The translations under genes and the position numbers were made by a program. DNA of 64,000 nt, taken from contig NZ_JACDUT010000001.1 in NCBI RefSeq assembly GCF_013761245.1, forward strand, positions 1-64,000. Reading direction: 5' to 3'. The notes under the pieces are model-generated. The model worked only from the letters and a program-made list of their open reading frames with translations. It was not told the DNA's origin and did no database searches. Of the stretch, positions 8,783-17,042 are shown one piece after another (position 1 is the stretch's first letter; each line of letters starts with the position of its first letter). This stretch comes from Thermaerobacillus caldiproteolyticus. Lineage in GTDB: Bacteria > Bacillota > Bacilli > Bacillales > Anoxybacillaceae.

Positions 8783-10357
8783 GTGTTTCGCGTTTTAGTC
8801 TCTGACTCAATTAGTGAAGAAGGATTAGCCCCTCTACAAAAATCCGAACATATTGAAATCGTCCAAAAACATGTCACTGAAGTAGAAGACCGCCTTCATG
8901 AATTCGATGCATTGCTTGTGCGAAGCGCTACAAAAGTAACAGAAGAGTTGCTTTCTAAAATGCCAAACTTAAAAATCGTCGGTCGCGCCGGCGTAGGTGT
9001 GGATAACATTGATGTTGACGCAGCGACAAAGCATGGAGTCGTCGTCATTAATGCGCCCAATGGGAACACGATTTCTACAGCGGAGCATACGTTTGCGATG
9101 ATGGCTTCCCTTGTCCGTCATATTCCGCAAGCGCATATTTCTGTAAAGTCGCGTGAATGGAATCGCTCGGTGTTTGTTGGTACCGAGCTGCACGGTAAGC
9201 ATTTAGGTGTGATCGGATTTGGCCGTATCGGCTCCGAAGTTGCCAAACGTGCGCGTGCATTCGGCATGAAAGTGCATGTGTACGATCCGTTTTTAACAAA
9301 AGAACGTGCTGAAAAACTTGGAGTTTCCGTCTGTACACTCGATGAAGTGCTCGCTGTTTCGGATATTATTACCGTACATACTCCATTGACGAAGGAAACA
9401 AAAGGGTTGCTTGGCGAAAAAAATCTAGCCAAAACGAAAAAAGGCGTATATCTTATCAACTGTGCGCGTGGAGGAATTATTGACGAGCAAGCGTTAGTCA
9501 AGTTTTTGAAAAACGGGCATGTAGCCGGTGCCGCACTTGACGTATTTGAACAAGAACCACCGGGAGATCATCCGCTTCTTTCGCTTGATAACGTCATTGT
9601 CACCCCTCATTTAGGGGCATCAACCGTCGAAGCGCAGCTGAACGTGGCGACACAAGTCGCAGAAGAAGTGTTGCAATTTTTAGAAGGGAAACCGGTCACT
9701 TCATCTATTAATCTTCCAACCTTATCGAAGGATATTTACGAAAAAATTCAATCCTTCTATAATCTAGCGAAAAAGATGGGCATGATCGCATCACAATATA
9801 TGAATGTGCCTGTCCAAGAAGTAACGGTTACGTATGCAGGAACAGTGGCCGATTTAGAAACAACATATATTACGCGCAGCTTGCTTGCTGGCTTTTTAAA
9901 ACCGCGCGTCGCCTCCACCGTCAATGAAGTCAATGCAGCCATGATCGCCAAAGAGCGCGGCATTACGTTCGGAGAAAAATTTTCTAATGAAACACACGGC
10001 TATGCCAATTGTATTTCGTTCACTGTGCATGGGGAACAGAACACGTTTACGATTAAAGGAACCCATATTCCAAACTATGGCGACCGTATTGTGCATTTGA
10101 ACGGGTTTGCTATTGACTTTGCTCCTGAAGGGTATCTTCTTTACATTGAGCATCAAGATCGACCGGGAATGATCGGGAAAGTCGGAAACGTGTTAGGGGA
10201 ACATCAAGTCAATATTGCAACAATGCAAGTAGGGCGTCAGCAGGCAGGCGGAAAAGCGATTATGATGCTATCATTAGATAAACCGCTAGATGATGCACTT
10301 TTAGAAACATTATCCAAGATTGAAGATATTGAAACTGTAAAAAAATTAGAAGTATAA
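8783..10357 (+). CDS. serA: D-3-phosphoglycerate dehydrogenase
   Basis: First step of serine biosynthesis: 3-phosphoglycerate to 3-phosphohydroxypyruvate with NAD+. 524 aa, the long form. Substrate-binding domain begins FRVLVSD; NAD site GFGRIGSEVAKRARAFGM (about 146-163); catalytic residues in NCARGGIIDE, the Glu of DVFEQEPP and His of TPHLGAST; then an intervening domain and a C-terminal ACT domain (YIEHQDRPGMIGKVG) for serine feedback. The start is GTG 8783 with GGAG eight bases upstream, matching the B. subtilis N-terminus. The gene is monocistronic with a strong terminator. Confidence 0.96.
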   Translation: MFRVLVSDSISEEGLAPLQKSEHIEIVQKHVTEVEDRLHEFDALLVRSATKVTEELLSKMPNLKIVGRAGVGVDNIDVDAATKHGVVVINAPNGNTISTAEHTFAMMASLVRHIPQAHISVKSREWNRSVFVGTELHGKHLGVIGFGRIGSEVAKRARAFGMKVHVYDPFLTKERAEKLGVSVCTLDEVLAVSDIITVHTPLTKETKGLLGEKNLAKTKKGVYLINCARGGIIDEQALVKFLKNGHVAGAALDVFEQEPPGDHPLLSLDNVIVTPHLGASTVEAQLNVATQVAEEVLQFLEGKPVTSSINLPTLSKDIYEKIQSFYNLAKKMGMIASQYMNVPVQEVTVTYAGTVADLETTYITRSLLAGFLKPRVASTVNEVNAAMIAKERGITFGEKFSNETHGYANCISFTVHGEQNTFTIKGTHIPNYGDRIVHLNGFAIDFAPEGYLLYIEHQDRPGMIGKVGNVLGEHQVNIATMQVGRQQAGGKAIMMLSLDKPLDDALLETLSKIEDIETVKKLEV

Positions 10358-10367
10358 AAGATTCATA

Positions 10368-10401
10368 GAAAAAGGAATGGGGACTCCCCATTCCTTTTTC
10401 C
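10368..10401. terminator. Terminator after serA
   Basis: Nearly perfect palindrome AAAAAGGAATGGGGA / TCCCCATTCCTTTTT; T-runs suit both strands, so it may also end hisJ transcripts. Confidence 0.9.
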
Positions 10402-10418
10402 CTATCAGCGGTAATTTT

Positions 10419-10560
10419 GTCTGGCTTCGGCAACAAGCTCTCTTGTGCTAAATCACCTTCTCCATTGAAATGCAAGCACTTCTACAGTCGAAGAACATTT
10501 GGCTATCGTAAAGCCAAGATGGAGGCATTTCGCCGTTTGCCCACAGGACGTAGTCAAGCT
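10419..10560. repeat. Dispersed intergenic repeat, copy 1
   Basis: It shares a core with copies at 49912-50040 and 62389-62550: AGCTCTCTTGTG, then a GAARTGCAAGCACTTC hairpin, CGAAGAACATTT, and GGCATTTCGCC. It starts with TGTCTGGCTTC. Near the end the segment between TTGCC and CAAG reads CACAGGACGTAG, close to the reverse complement of the corresponding segment of copy 3. It lies between convergent serA and hisJ. Confidence 0.75.
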
Positions 10561-10592
10561 TTAATCGAAATTGGAACGCTTCCCCTTTATTC

Positions 10593-11405
10593 TCACCCAA
10601 GTGGTACAGCTTTTCTCTCTCCTTTATGGAACGTCATCAGTTCGGTATATCCAACGCTTTTCGCTAGGGCAATCGCTTGGTCAAAATCAGCACCGACATG
10701 CTCTGGAACGTGAGCGTCAGATGAAAGAACGATTGGAATCCCTTTGTCGTAACACATTTTTAACAGCCGTTTGTCAGGATAGAGTTCACCAACCGGTTTG
10801 CGCAATCCTGCTGTACTAATTTCAACACACGTTTTCGAATTGGCAAGTGCAGTGGTCGCCCTGTCATATTGTTCGAGCAAAAATTCTTCATCTTCCGGGA
10901 CATACTTAAAAATTTTCACTAAATCTAAATGACCAATAATATCAAATAAGTTCGACTCAGCTAATGTGACAACTTGATCAAAGTATTTGCGATATGTATC
11001 ATACAAATCTCGACGTTCCCATTCTTTGCGGTATTCTGCCAAGTCAATACCAAAATCATCGACCCAATGAATAGAACCGATGACGTAATCAAACTCATAC
11101 GATTGAATAAACGCTGCCATTTCCTCATGCTTGCCCGGCGTATAGTCCATTTCAATCGACATCTTTACATCGATACCTGCGTCCCACGCCTGATGAAATA
11201 AACGAACATAGTCTTTCATATCATAATATCTTCGCTCATCGACCCACGGATTAGAAAGAATGTTTTTCGTTTGATAGAAATGATAGGCATGTTCGGAAAT
11301 GCCGAAATGTTGAATTCCTTTCCGTGCTGCCTCATCAGTAAATTGCTTTAAATAATCTAGCGTCAATGTTCCTCTTTCCAGATGATTATGATAGTCTGTT
11401 AACAT
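10593..11405 (-). CDS. hisJ: Histidinol-phosphatase, PHP family
   Basis: Predicted to hydrolyse L-histidinol phosphate in histidine synthesis. 270 aa, close to B. subtilis HisJ/YtvP (268). PHP metal ligands are visible: DYHNHLE (about 4-10), GISEHAYHF, MSIEMDYTPG, IGSIHWVDD, DIIGHLDLVKI and VLSSDAHVPEHVG near the C-terminus. The ATG at 11405 has a GGGAGG ribosome site. It is not next to other his genes, so its role in a different phosphoester reaction remains possible. Confidence 0.85.
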   Translation of the reverse strand: MLTDYHNHLERGTLTLDYLKQFTDEAARKGIQHFGISEHAYHFYQTKNILSNPWVDERRYYDMKDYVRLFHQAWDAGIDVKMSIEMDYTPGKHEEMAAFIQSYEFDYVIGSIHWVDDFGIDLAEYRKEWERRDLYDTYRKYFDQVVTLAESNLFDIIGHLDLVKIFKYVPEDEEFLLEQYDRATTALANSKTCVEISTAGLRKPVGELYPDKRLLKMCYDKGIPIVLSSDAHVPEHVGADFDQAIALAKSVGYTELMTFHKGERKAVPLG

Positions 11406-11488
11406 CCAAGCATCGCCTCCCACTAGTTTCTCTCATTATATCTCACGCAAAAGTGAGAGGACAATGATTTTAATGAATTTTCAAAAGG

Positions 11489-11575
11489 TTAATTTGCCAA
11501 GCCGACCATAAATAACAATCGAATACAAATCGCCATTCCCGCCACTACAAGCAATCGCTTCATGATATCATCCAT
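11489..11575 (-). CDS. 28-aa predicted membrane miniprotein
   Basis: ATG at 11575 preceded by a strong GGGGGG ribosome site. The peptide has a charged start (MDDIMKRLL) and a single hydrophobic helix (VVAGMAICIRLLFMVGLA) ending at Asn. It lies between hisJ and rsiX with room for its own promoter. I do not recognise it. Good ribosome site plus a membrane helix make it more likely real than chance. Confidence 0.5.
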   Translation of the reverse strand: MDDIMKRLLVVAGMAICIRLLFMVGLAN

Positions 11576-11702
11576 GTAGTTTTCCCCCCTGTTAATGTTT
11601 TGACCATATATGTATTATGTGAAGACAGGAGCAATTAGAACTTGGTTCAGGCGATTTTAACAAAATTGTAACAGAGCCTCCATCTTATCGATGAGGGGGT
11701 TG

Positions 11703-12851
11703 TTACTTGATCGGCATTGGGTTCGGGGCAACAGGCACAGCAATTTTTTCATCAAAAGCATACGGACCGATTCGGCTTACATTTCCGCCGGTAAACGTAA
11801 CAAATTGAAACCCAAACTCTTTTGCCGTTAATAAAATGGCTTCCAACATCCACTGTATAGCGGGAGACTCATCCAGTCGTGAATCGCTTGTAAATTGAAC
11901 CACTACTCCGCCTTGTTGCGGTTGAACCATCGCAATATTTACCTGCTTTGGAATGGAGGGACGAAACGGATCGTCGCTTGCAGTTTTCATGTGCTCTAAC
12001 GCTGCTTGAAACGTTGAAAATTCCTTTGGTGATGGAGCAAGAAACAAAGGATGAGAACGATCCAATTGATAGAAATAGTAAGCACGTTTCTTTTGCGGGA
12101 TTTTTAGCCATTCAACATGTCCTGTATTCGGAAGATCGATTCCCTTTTGGTTTTCAGTAAAAAATTGCACGCTCGTTCCGCCCATCCAGCGCACCGTCTC
12201 CTCAATACTCGAAAGAAACATGACTTCGCTTGCCGAACCACCTGATAAAGCAGAGTGCGCCTTTGGTACACGAACAACCCATAATCCTTTCTGATTATGA
12301 GAAGGAGAAATAGTTATACGATCGAACAAGTTGTCTGATAACCCCCACTCTTCTCCCATTACTTGGGACTGCGCATTTTCTATTTGTTGAGACAATTGTT
12401 CTCCCTTCGCAACAAACACACTAACCGGAATTACCGTTTGTCCATTCACATCAGGAATGCCGAAAACAACCACATCTTGATCATGTAATTCCTCTTTCGT
12501 CACAAGACGCGACTGCACGACATCTCTTTGATCAGCTTGAATGATCGCTTGACTTTCTTGAGAATGGTCTTGCGCTCGCAGCGGGATTATTGCTATTGCT
12601 TCGTTCTTCTTTTTAATGACATGTTCCCGTTTTGGCTGTAAAGCAGGCATGTTTGATAGACTAATGATGACAAATAAGAATGCTGCAGCGATCGAAGCCA
12701 TCGACGAAATGATCCAGACTTTCCTCCGTTCTCTTTTACGCGCTGATGACACTTGACTATAAATTTCTTCCTTTGAACGTCTGTCTTGGATGAGTGGCAT
12801 TTGTTGTAGTACATGCTGGAGACATTGTTCACTCCATCGAGACTGTTTCAA
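11703..12851 (-). CDS. rsiX: Anti-sigma-X factor RsiX
   Basis: A 382-aa single-pass membrane protein that should sequester SigX. The N-terminal cytoplasmic part (about 1-41) has a short helical sigma-binding domain. One transmembrane helix lies at about 45-62 (WIISSMASIAAAFLFVII). The extracytoplasmic remainder ends in a repeated GerMN-like alpha/beta region with NIAMVQPQQGGVVVQF. Size and location match B. subtilis RsiX (about 368 aa). Its start overlaps the sigX end by 23 bp, so translation is coupled. Confidence 0.9.
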   Translation of the reverse strand: MKQSRWSEQCLQHVLQQMPLIQDRRSKEEIYSQVSSARKRERRKVWIISSMASIAAAFLFVIISLSNMPALQPKREHVIKKKNEAIAIIPLRAQDHSQESQAIIQADQRDVVQSRLVTKEELHDQDVVVFGIPDVNGQTVIPVSVFVAKGEQLSQQIENAQSQVMGEEWGLSDNLFDRITISPSHNQKGLWVVRVPKAHSALSGGSASEVMFLSSIEETVRWMGGTSVQFFTENQKGIDLPNTGHVEWLKIPQKKRAYYFYQLDRSHPLFLAPSPKEFSTFQAALEHMKTASDDPFRPSIPKQVNIAMVQPQQGGVVVQFTSDSRLDESPAIQWMLEAILLTAKEFGFQFVTFTGGNVSRIGPYAFDEKIAVPVAPNPMPIK

Positions 12852-13377
12852 GCTGCATTCCTCCCTTCGCTGCTTCTTCTTCCATGTGCTGTCTTAACGC
12901 TTTTAACGCCCGATGTTGTGTCGTTTTCACTTTACTTTCCGTCCAGCCAAGCGCTTCAGCTGTTTCTGCTATGGATAGCGCTTGAATAAACCGGAGCACA
13001 ATCACAAGGCGTTGATCAATGGTACAGCGACCAAGGCAGCGATACATGAGCTGAATCTCTTCTTTTTGAATGGCGATTTCCTCTGGCAGCGGTTGTGTAT
13101 CACGAACCTGCCCAGCAGTCCAATCAAGTTTTTTGATAATTTTTCGCCGCCAACTTTTTTGTTTACGAAAAAAATCGATCGCCACATGCCGCGCAATAGA
13201 CAACAGCCATGTTTTTTCACTGCTTTTTCCTTCAAATCGCTCATAGGAACGCAATACTTTTATATATACTTCTTGAACAAGGTCTTCCGCTTGCTCACGG
13301 CTTCGTACCATATAAAATAAAAAATTAAAGAGATCTTGATGGTACTTCTCATACAACTCCTCAAAAACGGAATCCAT
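12829..13377 (-). CDS. sigX: ECF RNA polymerase sigma factor SigX
   Basis: 182 aa. Region 2 is visible in LFNFLFYMVRSREQAEDLVQ (about 16-35) and TWLLSIARHVAIDFFRKQ. Region 4 helix-turn-helix lies in FIQALSIAETAEALGWTESK and VKTTQHRALKALRQH. In B. subtilis SigX governs cell-envelope charge and cationic-peptide resistance genes. A promoter of SigX type lies upstream, so positive autoregulation is expected, with RsiX as antagonist encoded next. Confidence 0.94.
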   Translation of the reverse strand: MDSVFEELYEKYHQDLFNFLFYMVRSREQAEDLVQEVYIKVLRSYERFEGKSSEKTWLLSIARHVAIDFFRKQKSWRRKIIKKLDWTAGQVRDTQPLPEEIAIQKEEIQLMYRCLGRCTIDQRLVIVLRFIQALSIAETAEALGWTESKVKTTQHRALKALRQHMEEEAAKGGMQLETVSME

Positions 13378-13404
13378 CCTTTTTCCTCCCGTTCTACTAC
13401 ATCT

Positions 13405-13431
13405 GTCGATAAGACAAATAGTTTTGTTACA
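13405..13431 (-). promoter_or_regulatory. Predicted SigX autoregulatory promoter
   Basis: On the minus strand TGTAAC (-35) and CGAC (-10) are separated by 17 bp, 28 bp before the sigX ATG. TGTAAC/CGAC is the known SigX-type ECF consensus. Confidence 0.75.
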
Positions 13432-13454
13432 TCTATCTTAAAATTTCCATAACG

Positions 13455-13490
13455 AAAAAGGAAGAATATTGCGGAATATTCTTCCTTTTT
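13455..13490 (-). terminator. Terminator of the cobalamin operon
   Basis: Perfect stem of AAAAAGGAAGAATATT with its complement, 4-nt loop and T-run, directly after the cblS stop. It also insulates sigX. Confidence 0.9.
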
Positions 13491-13497
13491 TACTAGT

Positions 13498-14214
13498 TTA
13501 CGAGGTTATCTCAATAGGAAAAAAGTAGTCTCTGGCCATTTGCTTAATTTCTTCTTCTCCATTTGGGTCAAAACTAATTATTAACGAAGTAGCTGGGCCT
13601 GATGAAGCATGTAGCGGTAATGCGCAAGAACATTGTGAGGATTGAAGGCTGTTGTCGTCGAGTAATCCTTGGAGCTCATAGAAAATTCCTTTCGAACCAA
13701 CGGGGACAAGTTCATAAATATCATTCCTATGTAGCAATTGGCGAAACAAGGATAGTGGTAAGACGCGATCACGTCGCTCCATCACCTCATCGCCGACAAG
13801 CGGCTCCCCGATAACGGCGAACTTCGCGTCCGATGGTGTTGTTCCGATTCGTTTTTGCGCTTTGTGAACCATACCAATGACCGTCATCCCGACTGCCGAT
13901 TGCAATGTCGGAAAATTGGACTCGGTGCTTCCAACAATCGGAAGATCGAGATGCAGCTCGCCAAGAGCCGTGCGAATTCCGGTACAAAGCGCTTCCCATA
14001 CCTCATTGTGAACGAAATTTTGCAAGACAACCGCAAGCGGAGCCGCACCGACACACATCACTTCCATTAAGGCGACGCGTGCTGCGAAATACGCGACTGT
14101 TTCATATGGAACATGAACGATATCCGCTTCTTTCAGCCCAATAGCTGCAGAGCCATCCGCCGCAATAACAAGCTCTTCATCTTGATAAAGTGGCAAAAAC
14201 AGTACGTCACGCAT
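13498..14214 (-). CDS. cblS: Alpha-ribazole kinase CblS (AIR-synthase-related)
   Basis: 238 aa. The N-terminal half resembles the ATP-binding domain of AIR-synthase/PurM-like proteins: an ELVIAADGSAAIG segment (about 14-26), AARVALMEVMCVGAAPLAVV and GSTESNFPT. In Listeria and Geobacillus, CblS phosphorylates alpha-ribazole to alpha-ribazole phosphate, bypassing CobT. The call rests on that family resemblance plus position: it overlaps cblT by 8 bp at the end of a B12-riboswitch operon that lacks cobT. An alternative is an uncharacterised AIR-synthase-like enzyme. Confidence 0.75.
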   Translation of the reverse strand: MRDVLFLPLYQDEELVIAADGSAAIGLKEADIVHVPYETVAYFAARVALMEVMCVGAAPLAVVLQNFVHNEVWEALCTGIRTALGELHLDLPIVGSTESNFPTLQSAVGMTVIGMVHKAQKRIGTTPSDAKFAVIGEPLVGDEVMERRDRVLPLSLFRQLLHRNDIYELVPVGSKGIFYELQGLLDDNSLQSSQCSCALPLHASSGPATSLIISFDPNGEEEIKQMARDYFFPIEITS

Positions 14215-14701
14215 GCGGCATCTTCCTACTGTCGATCATTGGAAGTTTTACAAGAGAAGGAATGACAGCAAAAGAAACTAAGACATTCGCCATTGTTCCC
14301 ATAATCAGCGACGGAAAGAGCGCCATCACAAATGCGCTGCCCATGAAAAAGATAAATGGAAGCGGAGCGAGAAACGCATTACCGATAAAAAAGAATATAT
14401 AGGCTGCCTTTTTCCAATGATGCTGAAACAGCCAACCAAATCCATAAACAAGCAACCCCATTTCTATTGCCACAAACAAATGAAACACACCTAGCGGAAA
14501 CCCGGCAAAAAACGCCGATGACAGATGACCAACAGCGGCCACGAGCGCGCCGCTATTTCGTCCAAAGAGCGCCGCTGCAACAAGTGCTGGTGCGCTATCT
14601 AACGCAACGCTGCCAAGCCCTGTCGGCAGCTTCAATAGCGAGCCAATGACCGATAAGCTAACAAACAAAATGACAGCCGTAAATTTCTTTATATCCCGCA
14701 T
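14207..14701 (-). CDS. cblT: ECF transporter S component, predicted alpha-ribazole transporter CblT
   Basis: 164-aa membrane protein with about five hydrophobic segments, ECF S-component style (start RDIKKFTAVILFVSLSVIGS, then LDSAPALVAAALFG and SSAFFAGFPLGVFHL). CblT imports alpha-ribazole, which CblS then phosphorylates. It would use the shared EcfAA'T module encoded elsewhere. The start overlaps the pduO stop (TAATG) and its end overlaps cblS, so the three are tightly coupled. The substrate is inferred from partners and the riboswitch, not from residues. Confidence 0.78.
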   Translation of the reverse strand: MRDIKKFTAVILFVSLSVIGSLLKLPTGLGSVALDSAPALVAAALFGRNSGALVAAVGHLSSAFFAGFPLGVFHLFVAIEMGLLVYGFGWLFQHHWKKAAYIFFFIGNAFLAPLPFIFFMGSAFVMALFPSLIMGTMANVLVSFAVIPSLVKLPMIDSRKMPHA

Positions 14702-15273
14702 TATTTTTCCTCCTTATCGCGAAACACAATCGCGCTTCGTTCATATTCCACATCCTTTACTCCTAAGCGTGCATTAATGACGCGAGCAACAGCAAAAAAG
14801 TAATCGGACAGACGATTTACATATTGCAAAACGATATCGTTAATCGGTTCTGCTTTGCTTAACGATACAATGCAGCGTTCCGCTCTTCTCGTCACCGTTC
14901 GCGCTACATGAATTGCTGCTGCTGCTTTTGAGCCGCCCGGCAAAATAAACTTTTCAAGCGGCGGCGCTTCCTTAATGTATTCGTCGATTCGATTTTCTAA
15001 AAACGTGACCATTTCCGCTGTCACTTTGTATGGAAGTTTCTGATTGATAATCGCCAAGTCACCGCCGCAATCAAACAATTCATGTTGAATTTTTTGTAGT
15101 TCCGCATAAATGTCTTGGAATTTCTCTCCTTCCAATAACGCCATCGCCTGCCCGACAAACGAATTCACTTCATCTAACGTACCGTACGCCTCGACACGCA
15201 AGTGATCTTTATCAACGCGTCCGCCAATGAGACTCGTTGTCCCTTTGTCCCCTGTCCGTGTATACAATCTCAT
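14701..15273 (-). CDS. Cob(I)yrinic acid a,c-diamide / cobalamin adenosyltransferase, PduO type
   Basis: Transfers the 5'-deoxyadenosyl group of ATP to Co(I) corrinoids. 190 aa. N-terminal ATP-binding signature RLYTRTGDKGTTSLIGG (about 2-18), then helical-bundle motifs EAYGTLDEVNSFVG and FILPGGSKAAAAIHVARTV, with RRAER and QYVNRLSDYFFAVAR. These are diagnostic of PduO-type enzymes (also called cobA2, yvqK or mmaB). It sits inside the B12 salvage operon, where adenosylation must precede cobinamide activation. Confidence 0.94.
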   Translation of the reverse strand: MRLYTRTGDKGTTSLIGGRVDKDHLRVEAYGTLDEVNSFVGQAMALLEGEKFQDIYAELQKIQHELFDCGGDLAIINQKLPYKVTAEMVTFLENRIDEYIKEAPPLEKFILPGGSKAAAAIHVARTVTRRAERCIVSLSKAEPINDIVLQYVNRLSDYFFAVARVINARLGVKDVEYERSAIVFRDKEEK

Positions 15274-15289
15274 TTAGAACTTTCCTCCT

Positions 15290-15706
15290 TTATTTTATTC
15301 GTTCAACTAATCCGCACCAAACGCGATCGACACGCTCACATCGTTTCACCAACTCTTGGTAACACCACCCCGTTACATCACGCCAGTTTCGCTCCTCTTT
15401 TGTCAGCGGTACAATTCCTTGAGTAATATCACAGCCAATCCATACGACTGTTCGCTCGTCATCTCCTTGCTCCCAATCGTGCCACATTTGAAAAACATGT
15501 TCCCAATGAGTGCGACTCGGCGTACGTCGAATCGATGCTTCTAATCCTTCCAAAATAATGATTTGTTTGAGTGTATTCGCATCAGGTAAAACATATTCTC
15601 TTTCATAGCCATTGCACCACATCCATGATTCGATTTCATCTAATCTATAATATTGGCGCGCCCATTTTCTCTTCCCTTGAAAAGCACCTCCGACAATGAA
15701 ATGCAT
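15290..15706 (-). CDS. CobU-like protein with degenerate P-loop
   Basis: 138 aa, shorter than true CobU. The N-terminus MHFIVGGAFQGKRKWARQ replaces the usual GGxRSGKS Walker A by GGAFQGKR. The C-terminal half (VWIGCDITQGIVPLTKEER ... NWRDVTGWCYQELVK) aligns with the CobU tail (ELGxGIVPxxxxxRxYRDxxG). The start is ATG 15706 after GGAGGG; it overlaps cobC by 67 bp. A normal CobU is encoded at 17039-17596, so this is a divergent paralogue, perhaps guanylyltransferase-only, regulatory or accessory. Function is not known to me. Confidence 0.7.
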   Translation of the reverse strand: MHFIVGGAFQGKRKWARQYYRLDEIESWMWCNGYEREYVLPDANTLKQIIILEGLEASIRRTPSRTHWEHVFQMWHDWEQGDDERTVVWIGCDITQGIVPLTKEERNWRDVTGWCYQELVKRCERVDRVWCGLVERIK

Positions 15707-16293
15707 CGCTTTTTTTCCCTCCATCGCTCAAGCGTCGACTCCAACGTGAACCCACCGCCAAACGGAACTGTCCATTCCCAAAACGAACGCTGAATCGGGG
15801 CATAACGTTCGAGCACATATCGAATGGGACCACCATGTGTGACTACGGTTACATGACGAGCACCTACTCGTCCGGCGAGCTCCACCGTACGTGCCAATGC
15901 AGTTTCGATCCGTGCTTGAAACTCAGCATAACTCTCCCCGTTCGGCGGAGCCACAGAAAACGATGATTGCAACCACTGCTGATACTCTTTTATTTCTTTC
16001 AATTCAGCGAAGGTTTTTCCCTCCCAATCACCAAAATGAATTTCACGCCATTCCTCCGTTTCGTACACAAGTACGTCGCTGCTACGAAACAAGATCTCGC
16101 ACGTTTGTCGACAACGTATTAAATCACTCGACACAATGAAATCCGCGCTTGGATATAAACGGATCCCTGCCTCATGAAGTCGGACAATTTCATGTTCGGC
16201 AAGCGGCACATCGGTAAAACCAATATATCGCTTTTCTTCATTTTCTTTCGTTATACCGTGTCGAAGAAATGTAATAGCCAAATGATGAACCAT
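15640..16293 (-). CDS. cobC: Alpha-ribazole phosphatase, histidine phosphatase family
   Basis: Predicted to remove the 5'-phosphate in nucleotide-loop assembly. About 217 aa. Phosphoglycerate-mutase-type signature LRHGITKENEEKRY (catalytic His in RHG), SDLIRCRQT, and the second catalytic His in VVTHGGPIRYVLE; a central WREIHFGDWEGK is typical of CobC. The ATG at 16293 is chosen, with a possible GTG two codons earlier. It overlaps cobS upstream by 43 bp and the CobU-like gene downstream. Confidence 0.88.
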   Translation of the reverse strand: MVHHLAITFLRHGITKENEEKRYIGFTDVPLAEHEIVRLHEAGIRLYPSADFIVSSDLIRCRQTCEILFRSSDVLVYETEEWREIHFGDWEGKTFAELKEIKEYQQWLQSSFSVAPPNGESYAEFQARIETALARTVELAGRVGARHVTVVTHGGPIRYVLERYAPIQRSFWEWTVPFGGGFTLESTLERWREKKRCISLSEVLFKGRENGRANIID

Positions 16294-17042
16294 AGCCACG
16301 TCTCCACTCCTTCTACAAACGCCCCGAGCATATCACCGGTAATACCGCCAAATTGTTTTTCACAAAACGATCGTGCTCCCAAAAAGCAAACAAGCGCTCC
16401 CGCCGTCAACATAACAAGCTTCTCAAATACATAAGGGACTCCAACGCTAATACTCACAAGCCAAAAGAGCAAAATAGCGATAACGACATACGCATCGCGC
16501 TTGAACACATGCTCGCGAAATGCTGCTGCCATTCCAGTTGCTTTCGCCAAGCGACCATATATGAGAAGCAATGCCATAAAGCCACGCGACAAGAGCGGAA
16601 TCAAAACAAAAAACATAACAGATACATGAGATCCTATCGTTTCATACATAAATAAAAAGCGAAATGATAAAAGAAACATAATCGATAAAACGGCGAACGC
16701 CCCGACGCGAGAGTCCTTCATAATCTCTTGTCTTCGCGCGACATCCCGATAGGAAAAAAACGCATCGCTCACATCCATCCATCCGTCCGCGTGCAGACCT
16801 CCAGACAAAAAAATGGACAACCACAAAAGCGAAATTGAAAGAAACAAAGGCGAAACAGAAGTGAAGGAAGAAAAAAATGAATACCACCCCGCCAGTATCC
16901 CGCCGATCAATAGTCCGACAATCGGAAAACAGCGCACCGACCATCTTGCTGTCGCTGGTTGCCAGTTTATTTCTTTTCGGATCGGAATCACTGTCAAAAA
17001 CTGCAATGACAACAGCCACCCATGCCATATCGTTTTCATCAA
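16251..17042 (-). CDS. cobS: Adenosylcobinamide-GDP ribazoletransferase (cobalamin synthase)
   Basis: Membrane enzyme joining AdoCbi-GDP with alpha-ribazole (phosphate). 263 aa, about seven hydrophobic segments. Signature residues: GGLHADGWMDVSDAFF (about 81-96) with conserved Asp residues, DSRVGAFAVL, and FGGITGDMLGAFVE (about 230-243). The start overlaps the cobU stop by 4 bp (ATGA type), and its end runs 43 bp into cobC. Confidence 0.95.
   Translation of the reverse strand: MMKTIWHGWLLSLQFLTVIPIRKEINWQPATARWSVRCFPIVGLLIGGILAGWYSFFSSFTSVSPLFLSISLLWLSIFLSGGLHADGWMDVSDAFFSYRDVARRQEIMKDSRVGAFAVLSIMFLLSFRFLFMYETIGSHVSVMFFVLIPLLSRGFMALLLIYGRLAKATGMAAAFREHVFKRDAYVVIAILLFWLVSISVGVPYVFEKLVMLTAGALVCFLGARSFCEKQFGGITGDMLGAFVEGVETWLWFIIWLLHFFDTV

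Noticed and set aside
12982-13320. 112-aa plus-strand frame inside sigX
   Set aside because: Antisense shadow of sigX region 2 to 4; no ribosome site and no recognisable fold.
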